A stretch of 55,084 nt of DNA from Oscillospiraceae bacterium (GTDB lineage Bacteria; Bacillota; Clostridia; Oscillospirales; Oscillospiraceae), in assembly GCA_009781695.1 (NCBI GenBank), contig WQVH01000007.1:1-55084 (forward strand). The letters are read 5' to 3'. Below are positions 8,169 to 15,431 of the stretch, one piece after another. Position 1 is the stretch's first letter, and each line of letters begins with the position of its first letter. Under the pieces are notes generated by a model. That model searched no databases, was not told the DNA's origin, and saw nothing but the letters and a program-made list of their open reading frames with translations. Both the position numbers and the translations under genes were made by a program.

Positions 8169-8545
8169 TACAACGCTCCTGCTCGCCTTTTCCGTATGAT
8201 CTCTTCCAACTTATCCATCGTCTCATCATCGCAGTCTGTGTCTCTGAGCAGTGCAGAGAAAATCATGGGGATTTCTGTTTCTTTGCAGTCACTAAAAACT
8301 TCGTTTCGATAGTAGTCTTCTTTGGTCATAGTTGGAATATAGGTTTGCAAGAAAAATTTCTTACCTTTCGTAAATCCTTCTTCAACAACTGCACCTTTTT
8401 TTAAGAGTCTCTTCAAAATTGTATGCAATGATGCATCCGACCATGTCTTGTCAACAGAAAGTTCAAGTATTTCGTTTGCAACAAGCGGTTTTCCCGCAGT
8501 CCAGAGCACATTCATGAATTGTAGCTCATTTTTTGTTAACTCCAT
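8168..8545 (-). CDS. BlaI/MecI/CopY-family winged-helix repressor, 125 aa
   Basis: Transcriptional repressor. The family pattern LTKNELQFMNVLWTAGKPL, then TWSDASLHTILKRLLKKGAV as the recognition wing-helix region and a C-terminal dimer segment, matches BlaI/MecI at the usual length of about 125 residues. The start is ATG at 8545 after AAGGGGTGATAAAG; a GTG at 8554 would sit inside that site. It is the first gene of the operon with the BlaR1-like peptidase. The palindrome over its own promoter (8612-8635), repeated before the secreted gene at 5822-6532, is the obvious candidate binding site. Confidence 0.92.
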   Translation of the reverse strand: MELTKNELQFMNVLWTAGKPLVANEILELSVDKTWSDASLHTILKRLLKKGAVVEEGFTKGKKFFLQTYIPTMTKEDYYRNEVFSDCKETEIPMIFSALLRDTDCDDETMDKLEEIIRKRRAGAL

Positions 8546-8595
8546 CTTTATCACCCCTTCATTCTTCGCACTAATTTTTACATCTCACACCACAC

Positions 8596-8635
8596 ATTTT
8601 AACACACACGCATTACTTGCGTCAATGCAATTAAT
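8596..8635 (-). promoter_or_regulatory. promoter with 24-bp palindromic operator (site B) for the blaI-like operon
   Basis: On the minus strand TTGACG (complement of 8620-8625), an 18-base spacer and TAAAAT (complement of 8596-8601) form the promoter. The palindrome 8612-8635 covers the -35 box; on the plus strand its left half reads ATTACTTGCGTC, and it matches site A (6667-6690) at 20 of 24 bases. Autoregulation is inferred. Confidence 0.7.
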
Positions 8636-8659
8636 GCAAAAAAGATTTTTGCATTAATT
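8629..8659. repeat. 14-bp perfect inverted repeat next to the blaI-like operator
   Basis: Arms 8629-8642 and 8646-8659 (AATTAATGCAAAAA and its complement) are separated by three bases and share the TTAATGCA core with the operator they overlap. It may be an extra repressor site, or part of a terminator for the LytTR gene ending at 8733. Confidence 0.5.
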
Positions 8660-8732
8660 AAGCAGAAATATTGAGCTACAAAAAACCAAAGAGAATAACG
8701 CCATTGCAAAGTCTTTAATACGTCTCAAATGA

Positions 8733-9536
8733 TTAACCAATCTCCTCCAGTAACAGCGCAGATTTGGTCTTACGTATCGGAACAAGGGCATTTTCGGAAT
8801 GCAGTAACTTGGCTTTTAGTCCATTGATGCTACGCACTGCAATGGGCGCAGCTTCACCGGTAATCATTTCGAGCACTTTGTTTGTTTTATCCAAGCGGGC
8901 GATATTTCTGATATTTACAATGCAGGATTGATGACATCTATAAAAGTCCGGGCCGATATCTTCAATTTCGCCTATGGTACAGCGGAATTCTACTTGACTG
9001 CTCTTCATGTGTACAATCATTTTATTCCGGGCTGTGGGATGCGTCCTGAAAAAGAGTATATCATCGATCAGAACATTCCACACTTCACCCTTTGCCTCAA
9101 TACTGAAATATTTGAGTTTAGAATGCTTTTCATCCAAATGGCGTTTATATGCCACCGTGAGGCATTCTATCATGCTTTTTTCCAGACTGAGTTGCATCCC
9201 TTTGACAATGTAATCAAGCGCTTCTATTTTGTATTTAAAGATGAGGCCTACAGGATCTCTGTGCGAGGTAACGAATACGATTTTTGCATTGACATCACTG
9301 TTGCGGATCAGAGCCGCCAATTCAATGCCATTAATGTCGTGCTGCAACTCTACGTCGATAAAATAGAGCGCACCTTTTTCTGTGCGTTCATTCAAGCGAC
9401 GCACAACCTCTATCGGGTTGCCGGTCGATAATGCGAGTTTGATATGAAGACCTTCAGCACAGATAAATTTCCTGACAATTTCCTCAAGATGCACTCGGTG
9501 GGTCGGGTTATCATCGCAAATAACCACGTGAAGCAT
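8733..9536 (-). CDS. LytTR-type response regulator (AgrA/ComE class), 267 aa
   Basis: Two-part DNA-binding regulator. A receiver domain (residues 1-125) has the acidic pair D8-D9, phospho-acceptor D61 in FIDVEL and a Lys in YIVKG. A LytTR DNA-binding domain (about 150-250) has the typical DILFFRT and FYRCHQSCIVNI stretches. The start is ATG at 9536 behind ATCGGAGGAACTGAAT. No histidine kinase or peptide gene was found next to it, so it is an orphan here. Family members control peptide signalling, bacteriocins or virulence genes. The gene-less region upstream carries a strong promoter pointing away (9870-9898), a layout that recalls agr-type loci with a divergent RNA, although no such link can be shown. 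Confidence 0.9.
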   Translation of the reverse strand: MLHVVICDDNPTHRVHLEEIVRKFICAEGLHIKLALSTGNPIEVVRRLNERTEKGALYFIDVELQHDINGIELAALIRNSDVNAKIVFVTSHRDPVGLIFKYKIEALDYIVKGMQLSLEKSMIECLTVAYKRHLDEKHSKLKYFSIEAKGEVWNVLIDDILFFRTHPTARNKMIVHMKSSQVEFRCTIGEIEDIGPDFYRCHQSCIVNIRNIARLDKTNKVLEMITGEAAPIAVRSINGLKAKLLHSENALVPIRKTKSALLLEEIG

Positions 9537-9869
9537 ATTCAGTTCCTCCGATTTCAAAATTTCGCTACAGTCTTTATAGAATATGTCGATGATTTCCATC
9601 AACTATTATCTTAAGCTAACAGCAGTCGAACGCCAACTTAACGACAGTGCTCTAGCGGCACTTCGTAATCTCTGCCACACCTGCATATTAAATATTACCA
9701 AAAATTTGGCTCCAGAACGCAAAAACTTCCCAATAGGCCAATAAAACGCCCTGAAAGGGCAGAAATGGCAATTTCGTAAGGGATTCCGTGACGTTCTTGC
9801 GTGCAAATACACATCTTTGTCTATTTTGCTGATTTGTTCAGCACTTTGTACATATTGCATAAAATCCGA
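9537..9869. other. intergenic stretch upstream of the LytTR gene
   Basis: No convincing gene here. An open frame of 103 codons on the minus strand has no ribosome site and an Arg/Cys/Trp-rich composition unlike neighbouring proteins. A small hairpin GCCCTGAAAGGGC lies near 9748-9760. The LytTR promoter is probably within the left part. Confidence 0.5.
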
Positions 9870-9898
9870 TTGACATCTATTGCAATTTATTGTATATT
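9870..9898 (+). promoter_or_regulatory. consensus promoter with no gene behind it
   Basis: TTGACA at 9870-9875, a 17-base spacer and TATATT at 9893-9898 make one of the best promoters in the window. The predicted start is near 9905. No coding frame with a start and ribosome site follows before the terminator at 10120-10160. Confidence 0.75.
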
Positions 9899-9904
9899 TT
9901 AGAT

Positions 9905-10160
9905 GCAGACGGATCAAGCTTAGTTCACGAGAACAACGAGTCCAAGGCAGACAGGATCATTGGATCGGTTAGCACAACTGCGGATAAGACCGCCAGTATT
10001 CACGCTTCATTTGAAGTTATGGTGTGCATGGGCTGCATCGGAGACATGATGTTAAGGGAACAAGCGAGATCTGAAATGAAAGGTGGTTTGATTAATTGAT
10101 TTTTGAAAACCACAAGTAACCCCGCATTCGCACTGGACGAATGCGGGGATTTGCTTTTTT
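9905..10160 (+). ncRNA. candidate small RNA of about 255 nt, family unknown
   Basis: The stretch lies between a consensus promoter (9870-9898) and a strong intrinsic terminator (10120-10160). It can form local stems: ACTGCGG with CCGCCAGT around 9977-9997, CTTCATTTGAAG near 10006-10017, and GTGGTTT with AAACCAC just before the terminator. The one open frame through it has its first start inside the -10 box and otherwise only an internal ATG without a ribosome site. I could not match it to tmRNA, RNase P RNA, SRP RNA or 6S RNA by eye. Ends are approximate. Confidence 0.5.
10120..10160 (+). terminator. strong intrinsic terminator
   Basis: CCCCGCATTCG at 10120-10130 pairs perfectly with 10138-10148 around a 7-base loop and is followed by ATTTGCTTTTTT. 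It ends the candidate RNA from 9905; there is no plus-strand gene for it to serve. Read on the other strand it could weakly stop transcripts coming from the ATPase gene. Confidence 0.85.
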
Positions 10161-10239
10161 ACAGGAACTTTTATCAAAAATGAGTGAATGCCTTCAAACA
10201 TTGCAATCCTGCGAGCTCCCGAGGGCATCCACATATTTA

Positions 10240-12612
10240 TTATTTCTTTTTACCTGCCAAAAGACTCAGCCCGAAAAACACCGGAACAGTTGACAGACAT
10301 GTAAGAATAAGTGTCCAAATATCTCCACCGTAAATCGGTGTAAGCAGCCCAATTGAGTAAAGCACAATGGCACCGACTGTGAATCCCACAATCATCGTTA
10401 CAATCAGCGCAATGCGCAAGGTATTTAATGGCCTACTAAGCTTATAAAGCATCTGAAATCCGACAAATGCAATGACAATCAGTGACATCGTTGACAGTTC
10501 GGCATCTGCTACGCCCCTCGACTGCCCGATAAACATCAGGGCAACCATCGCAAAAAAGCTGGTAAATCCTGCCGGTAGAGCATTGCGCAATACATTTATG
10601 ATAAACTTACCGCGCACGATTTTCTTATTCGACTCCATAGCAAGCACAAATGACGGAATCCCTATAAGCATCACATTAAAAAGCGTAAATTGCGCCGGTA
10701 CCAGTGGAAAGGGAAACGCCAAGCCAATGGTCATGATTGTAGCAAACAAGAACGAGAAAATATTCTTCGTTATAAAAAGCGCCGCCGAACGTTCGATATT
10801 GTTAATGACTCTGCGCCCTTCCATAACCACATGGGGCATTGCCGAAAAATCAGAATCCAGCAAAACGATATCGGACACCTGACTCGCCACTTCGCTTCCG
10901 GAGGCCATTGCAATACTGCAATCGGCATCTTTGAGTGCTAAAACATCATTCACGCCGTCTCCGGTCATGGCAACCGTATGTCCTGCACCCTTTAACGCTC
11001 TGACCAGCTTTCGTTTCTGATCCGGCGTGACACGTCCGAATACAACATACTCTCCGACCGCACGTTTGATTTGCCTGTCCGTCACAAGTGTTGCTGCATC
11101 AACAAACTTCTCTGCACCCTCTATCCCCGCTTCGCATGATATCTGTGAAACCGTCATCGGATTGTCTCCTGAAATGACAATGATCCTTACACCCTGCTGC
11201 GCAAAAAACTTAAAAGTACCCGGCGCTTCGGGACGCACTTTGTTCGATAGCAGGATCAGCGCAAGCGGTAAAACTCTGCCTCCATTTATTTTCCCTGTTA
11301 TGTCGTCATCGCACAAAGCCAGTAACAAAACTCTATATCCTTGAGCAGAATATTTTTCGATTTCCGGCCTGTACCGCTCGTAATTTGTCTGCAAAATCCG
11401 CTCAGGAGCACCAAGTAAGTAAGCCTCTTCTTCATGAAATGATACGCCGCTATATTTTGTCGCCGAAGAAAATGGCATACTCATGCGTGCCCGCCTTGTG
11501 GACTGCTGATTAAAATACGCTTGGACAGCAGTCATGGTTTCGTTATCGGCATGCATATTGCCCACATAGTCAGCCATTATTTGGCCTATATCTTGACTAT
11601 TGAATCGGTCTGCACACAAAAGCACAGTGTCTTTGACTTCCATGTTCGTCTCTGTTATCGTTCCTGTCTTATCCACACAAAACACATCAACCCGCGCCAG
11701 TGTCTCCACACAATTTCTTTCCTGAACCAGTGTCTTTTTACGTGCAAGACGCAAAACACTGACCGTAAGCGCCATCGAAACCAGAAGATAAAGGCCATCC
11801 GGAATCATACCTACGAGCGCACCGACCGTCGCCTCAGTTGCCGACGCGATTGTAATGTGTGGCTGACGAAATTGCTGAAAAAACATGGCAATTCCAACCG
11901 GAATAATTACAATGCCTATAACCTGTACCAATCTCTTTAATGCCGAGACCATTCCTACCGTGAGCTTTCCATGTGTTTTCTTTGCTTCCAGCGTGAGTTG
12001 GGCGACAAAAGAGTCACGTCCGACCTTATCCAGTCTGGCGGCACATTCTCCGGACACAACGAAACTCCCGGAAAGTAATACATCTCCGGGTTGCTTGGTT
12101 ATTTCATCAGATTCTCCGGTCACAAGTGCTTCATTGGCATGACATTCACCGCCTATGACAACGGCATCTGCATAAATCTGTTGTCCGGCTGTAAATATGG
12201 CGATATCATCCAGCACTGTTTCATCGGTGGGTATCGTCATCCGCACGCCATCACGAATTACGGTTGCATTAGGGGCTGCTATGAATGAGAGTTTTGCAAG
12301 CGCTCGTTTGCTGCGCAATTCTTGAATTATACCAATCGTTGTATTGATAAATACAACGGGCATGAACACCAAGTTTTGGTACGAGCCCACCAATACGATA
12401 CATAATCCAAGTATCGTGAGCACGAGATTGAGGTATGTAAATATATTGTCTTTAAATATCTGTCCTACAGTTTTTTCAGCAGAGTCGGGCTTTGTGTTTG
12501 CATATCCATTTTCCAACCGCTCTTTCGCCTGCTGTGTGGTCAGCCCTTGGTCTGCATACGCCTCCACTCTGGGTAAGACTTTATTTAAGCGAACAGCTTG
12601 CTTTTTTGCCAT
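10240..12612 (-). CDS. P-type cation ATPase, CtpE-like, 790 aa
   Basis: ATP-driven cation pump in the cytoplasmic membrane. Visible in order: two N-terminal membrane segments, the actuator with LVTGESDEITKQPG, a membrane pair with GMIPDGLYLL where most P2 pumps have PEGLP, phosphorylation site DKTGTIT with Asp314, nucleotide domain, the hinge MTGDGVNDVLALKDAD, and a C-terminal set of about six membrane segments. The length and the GMIPDGL motif fit the CtpE-like group; mycobacterial CtpE has been linked to calcium uptake, so a divalent cation is likely but unproven. The start is ATG at 12612 after GGAGTACAAGT. It follows htrA and rsmE on the same strand with a gap of about 70 bases. Confidence 0.9.
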   Translation of the reverse strand: MAKKQAVRLNKVLPRVEAYADQGLTTQQAKERLENGYANTKPDSAEKTVGQIFKDNIFTYLNLVLTILGLCIVLVGSYQNLVFMPVVFINTTIGIIQELRSKRALAKLSFIAAPNATVIRDGVRMTIPTDETVLDDIAIFTAGQQIYADAVVIGGECHANEALVTGESDEITKQPGDVLLSGSFVVSGECAARLDKVGRDSFVAQLTLEAKKTHGKLTVGMVSALKRLVQVIGIVIIPVGIAMFFQQFRQPHITIASATEATVGALVGMIPDGLYLLVSMALTVSVLRLARKKTLVQERNCVETLARVDVFCVDKTGTITETNMEVKDTVLLCADRFNSQDIGQIMADYVGNMHADNETMTAVQAYFNQQSTRRARMSMPFSSATKYSGVSFHEEEAYLLGAPERILQTNYERYRPEIEKYSAQGYRVLLLALCDDDITGKINGGRVLPLALILLSNKVRPEAPGTFKFFAQQGVRIIVISGDNPMTVSQISCEAGIEGAEKFVDAATLVTDRQIKRAVGEYVVFGRVTPDQKRKLVRALKGAGHTVAMTGDGVNDVLALKDADCSIAMASGSEVASQVSDIVLLDSDFSAMPHVVMEGRRVINNIERSAALFITKNIFSFLFATIMTIGLAFPFPLVPAQFTLFNVMLIGIPSFVLAMESNKKIVRGKFIINVLRNALPAGFTSFFAMVALMFIGQSRGVADAELSTMSLIVIAFVGFQMLYKLSRPLNTLRIALIVTMIVGFTVGAIVLYSIGLLTPIYGGDIWTLILTCLSTVPVFFGLSLLAGKKK

Positions 12613-12679
12613 ACTTGTACTCCATAATTTTTGTGTGATCATTCAGTATAGCAAATAAACACTCATAATACAATTGACT

Positions 12680-13444
12680 TTATGACAAATTTCCTGTGTG
12701 AAACATAAGCGCTGCAAGCGCAGCGGCAGGTGCAGTTTCGCATCTGAGTATCCGAGGACCCAGCGTGGCGACAAGCATACCTTTGGATATCGCTAAGTTT
12801 ACTTCATGTGGTTCAAATCCACCTTCCGGCCCGGTAAGGATGGAAATTGAGTGCGGTGTATCCGGGGAGGAATGTTCAAGCAACTGACCAAGGGCACCTT
12901 TTAAGTCCTGCTTTTCTTCACATTCATAGAAAAACAGAGGCAATTTCGCCTGCGATGCCTGTCTGATTGCAGAGTCAAATGAATCCAGTATTGTCACTTG
13001 CGGGATAATCCCTCGACCACACTGTTTGGCAGTTTCAGTGGCAATCTTTTGAAGTCTGATCGTTTTCTTGTCCGCATCCTTTGGGATCGCAATGCAACGA
13101 TTGGAAGGAAATAACTTTATCTCGTGCGCTCCAAGCTCGACAGACTTTTGCACCGCATAATCCATCCGATCTCCTTTGGCAAGCCCAATAAAAACACTGC
13201 ACTTTACATTGGGTTCACCCTTTGATGGACAGGCCTTTATGATCTTTGCAATGGATTCTTGACCGGACAAAGCATGCCCTTCTACCTTGCTTAGCGTGCA
13301 TATATAGTCTGTACCCTCACCATCACAGACTATAAATCGTTCATCAGGGCGCAAGCGCAATGAGCGAATGTGGGAAAAATCATCTGCCGTAAGATATATC
13401 AAATCACCTGATATCGCCGACGATTCGGCAAAGAAACGTATCAT
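12680..13444 (-). CDS. rsmE: 16S rRNA (uracil-1498-N3)-methyltransferase RsmE, 254 aa
   Basis: SAM-dependent SPOUT methyltransferase that makes m3U1498 in the decoding region of 16S rRNA. The N-terminal PUA-like part (residues 1-70) starts with the family-typical MIRFFAE and HIRSLRL. The knotted C-terminal part has KCSVFIGLAKGDRMD, LTGPEGGF and LGPRILRCETAP, which form the SAM pocket. Length is normal. The start is ATG at 13444 behind GAGGAATAATGCT. It sits between htrA and the ATPase, all on the minus strand; many Firmicutes have rsmE next to prmA, which is not the case here. Confidence 0.95.
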   Translation of the reverse strand: MIRFFAESSAISGDLIYLTADDFSHIRSLRLRPDERFIVCDGEGTDYICTLSKVEGHALSGQESIAKIIKACPSKGEPNVKCSVFIGLAKGDRMDYAVQKSVELGAHEIKLFPSNRCIAIPKDADKKTIRLQKIATETAKQCGRGIIPQVTILDSFDSAIRQASQAKLPLFFYECEEKQDLKGALGQLLEHSSPDTPHSISILTGPEGGFEPHEVNLAISKGMLVATLGPRILRCETAPAAALAALMFHTGNLS

Positions 13445-13516
13445 AGCATTATTCCTCGATTTTCATAAGAGCATCACAATGAGCCGGGGCAGGCAATGGA
13501 TTCTACACCTATCAGC

Positions 13517-14869
13517 CTATGGTATCCACTCTACAAGCGTTACTGCAACCGTTACTTCATTCCCGCCGCGGATTACTGTCAGACTTATGGTTTCGCCAAC
13601 TTCCCGATGACGTAAGAGTGCATTGAAGCTGAGCTGATTTGTAATTTCTCTATTGTCCATGGCAACAATTCTGTCGCCTCTTAATAAACTTTCGTTTTCA
13701 GAACCGAGAATATATAAACCCAACTGGTTGACACCATATTGCCGCGCCAGTTGTGTCGTACTGATATCCACAAGCGAGACACCCACATCCGCCCGTCCTC
13801 TGACATGTCCATAAGCAATTAAATCTCCGGCTACTTGTTGTGCTGTATTTGATGGTATGGCAAACCCCAAGCCCTCAACGTTTATCCCACCGGATTTGGC
13901 AACGACAACCCCGATAAGCTCTCCACGCATGTTAAACAATCCTCCGCCGGAATTTCCGGGGTTTACTGCTGCGTCTGTCTGTAATAGCGTCATAATTTCA
14001 CCATCAAGCGCAATGTCGCGATGCGTTGCCGAAATGATGCCACTGGTCACCGTTCCACCCAGCTCTCCGAGCGGATTACCCACCGCCAATGCACCTTCTC
14101 CAACCGCAAGCTTGTCTGAATCACCAAATACCGCCGGAGTAAGATCGGTTGCATCAATTTTTATGATTGCAGTATCTGTTCTGACATCGGTGGCGATGAG
14201 CCGGGCTTCAAATTCTCTGCCATCTGTCAGCCTGACTGAAATATTGGCGGCTCCATTTATAACATGGTCATTGGTGATGATATAACCGTCATCACTTATG
14301 ATTACACCACTACCGGCACCTACATTGGTTCGCTGACCGCCCCATAGTCCGGCGGTCACTGTTTCGGTCTTTATCTCAACGACAGAATGTCTCACCACCG
14401 CAGCAACTTCCGCAGTGTTCATATCTAATCGGTTAAATGCGCTTAAAAGTCTGGAGATTTCCGCAGCCTGATTATCCTCTTGGCCATCTTCAGCTTCAGC
14501 GCTCATATGCGCCGGAATAGATGCACCGACCAGTTCGTCAAGGTGAGACCGGTGTTCCAACGGGCTTTCTATATGATTCGATTCCGATCCATAAAGGGTC
14601 ATAGGTACTCCATATGCAGTTTGATCTAACCTCATAGATGTCGCCAAATACCCACCGACAAAACCGGCCGAAGCTGCAAATATCAGGCAAAACAAACATA
14701 ACAAAATCGCACGCATATTGCCTCGTCTGCGCTTGCGTCGAGGCGCTTTTAGCGGTGTGATTTCCTGTGCTTGCAGCGTTTGCGGTTGCTGCAGTGGTTG
14801 TGGCTGTATCTGCATCAACTCATATGTATCTTGCGGGTCATGTTTGTTCCATTCGTTGTTATCGTACAT
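13517..14869 (-). CDS. HtrA/DegP-type membrane-anchored serine protease with PDZ domain, 450 aa
   Basis: Envelope quality-control protease. A cytoplasmic Gln/Pro-rich N-terminus (residues 1-55) and basic stretch RRKRRRGN lead to one membrane segment (about 62-85); the rest is outside the cell. The trypsin-like domain shows the triad His202 (TNDHVI), Asp232 (RTDTAI) and Ser307 (GNSGGG). A single PDZ domain follows (about 355-445; YILGSENESLLRGDRIVAMD). The architecture matches Firmicute HtrA/YyxA. The start is ATG at 14869 behind TAAGGAGGTTTGAG. It is the first gene of a minus-strand run with rsmE and the ATPase; a 560-base gene-free region separates it from the divergent flippase. Confidence 0.94.
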   Translation of the reverse strand: MYDNNEWNKHDPQDTYELMQIQPQPLQQPQTLQAQEITPLKAPRRKRRRGNMRAILLCLFCLIFAASAGFVGGYLATSMRLDQTAYGVPMTLYGSESNHIESPLEHRSHLDELVGASIPAHMSAEAEDGQEDNQAAEISRLLSAFNRLDMNTAEVAAVVRHSVVEIKTETVTAGLWGGQRTNVGAGSGVIISDDGYIITNDHVINGAANISVRLTDGREFEARLIATDVRTDTAIIKIDATDLTPAVFGDSDKLAVGEGALAVGNPLGELGGTVTSGIISATHRDIALDGEIMTLLQTDAAVNPGNSGGGLFNMRGELIGVVVAKSGGINVEGLGFAIPSNTAQQVAGDLIAYGHVRGRADVGVSLVDISTTQLARQYGVNQLGLYILGSENESLLRGDRIVAMDNREITNQLSFNALLRHREVGETISLTVIRGGNEVTVAVTLVEWIP

Positions 14870-15186
14870 CTCAAACCTCCTTAGAATATTTTTTATATGC
14901 ACATACTATCAGGCGCATGTTACAAAGTTGTATTATATATTGTCAGAAAAATCTTTCAAAGAAATACTGTTGCACTGTTTTTCACAAAAAGTCATAATTT
15001 CAGCCCCGAATATGGATTATACGTGAATTATTTTTTGCATTTTTGTAAACAAAATGTCGTTTAATCATTTTTTTCAGACTTTCATCTTCTTATTCATCAT
15101 TTTATGAATATTTTATAGTTTACCATAAATTAAGTGTCAGGGGTATCTCATATGATTTTTTACTACGTTATCAGGGTTTTTGCACA

Positions 15187-15207
15187 TTGTCCACACACTT
15201 ATCCACA
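15187..15207 (+). promoter_or_regulatory. two adjacent DnaA-box-like sequences
   Basis: TTGTCCACA (15187-15195) and TTATCCACA (15199-15207) lie in the same direction 12 bases apart. The second is a perfect DnaA box and the first differs at one base. AT-rich sequence lies on the left side. Chance occurrence is possible; dnaA, dnaN and rpmH are not in the window. Confidence 0.4.
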
Positions 15208-15319
15208 TGAGTTATGTAAACAGCGTTTTCCGTATTATTCATTTTAGCATAGGATACATATTTGATGTCATGGTGCGGCGTGTAACCCAACCTGTGATTT
15301 TGGACTGCACATTGCGCCT

Positions 15320-15352
15320 TAAGCTGGCGAGAGTCGAACTCCCGCCAGCTTA
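15320..15352 (-). other. 33-nt foldback with a T-arm-like tip
   Basis: The outer 10 bases (TAAGCTGGCG) pair perfectly with 15343-15352; on the minus strand a G-T wobble and GAG/CTC extend the stem to 14 pairs around the loop TTCGA. The apex GAGTTCGACTC looks like a tRNA T-arm, but no other tRNA part is present. The wobble favours an RNA read on the minus strand. It lies upstream of both flanking genes, so a terminator role would imply an unseen transcript. Confidence 0.5.
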
Positions 15353-15368
15353 ACTATTACACATCATA

Positions 15369-15397
15369 TTGCTTTTATTGCCCAATGGGTGTAAAAT
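15369..15397 (+). promoter_or_regulatory. likely promoter for the flippase-mazG run
   Basis: TTGCTT at 15369-15374, a 17-base spacer and TAAAAT at 15392-15397 lie about 35 bases before the start codon. Confidence 0.5.
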
Positions 15398-15431
15398 GAA
15401 GCGGCGTGAGTTTCTCCAAAAATGAGGTGTA

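Larger units (their letters stand above)
14870..15431. other. 562-bp intergenic region with DnaA-box-like sites and a foldback
   Basis: AT-rich region between divergent htrA and the flippase. It holds two DnaA-box-like sequences (15187-15207), a 33-base foldback (15320-15352) and a likely flippase promoter (15369-15397). No protein gene with a ribosome site was seen. Confidence 0.6.

Noticed and set aside
8168-9536. BlaI and LytTR genes as parts of one two-component or resistance operon
   Set aside because: The blaI-like operon has its own operator-promoter at 8596-8635, there is no histidine kinase and no beta-lactamase or penicillin-binding protein gene nearby.
9606-9917. Open frame of 103 codons on the minus strand upstream of the LytTR gene
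   Set aside because: No ribosome site, unusual Arg/Trp/Cys composition, and it spans the promoter region; most likely chance.
9890-10099. Open frame of 69 codons on the plus strand inside the candidate RNA
   Set aside because: Its first start codon lies within the -10 box, and the only internal ATG (10019) has no ribosome site.
12790-12815. Sequence GGTTCAAATCC resembling a tRNA T-loop
   Set aside because: It lies inside rsmE, where it encodes part of the conserved PEGGFEP motif; no acceptor stem or anticodon arm surrounds it.
15181-15210. Chromosomal origin oriC
   Set aside because: Only two DnaA-box-like sites and none of the usual neighbours (dnaA, dnaN, rpmH, gyrB).
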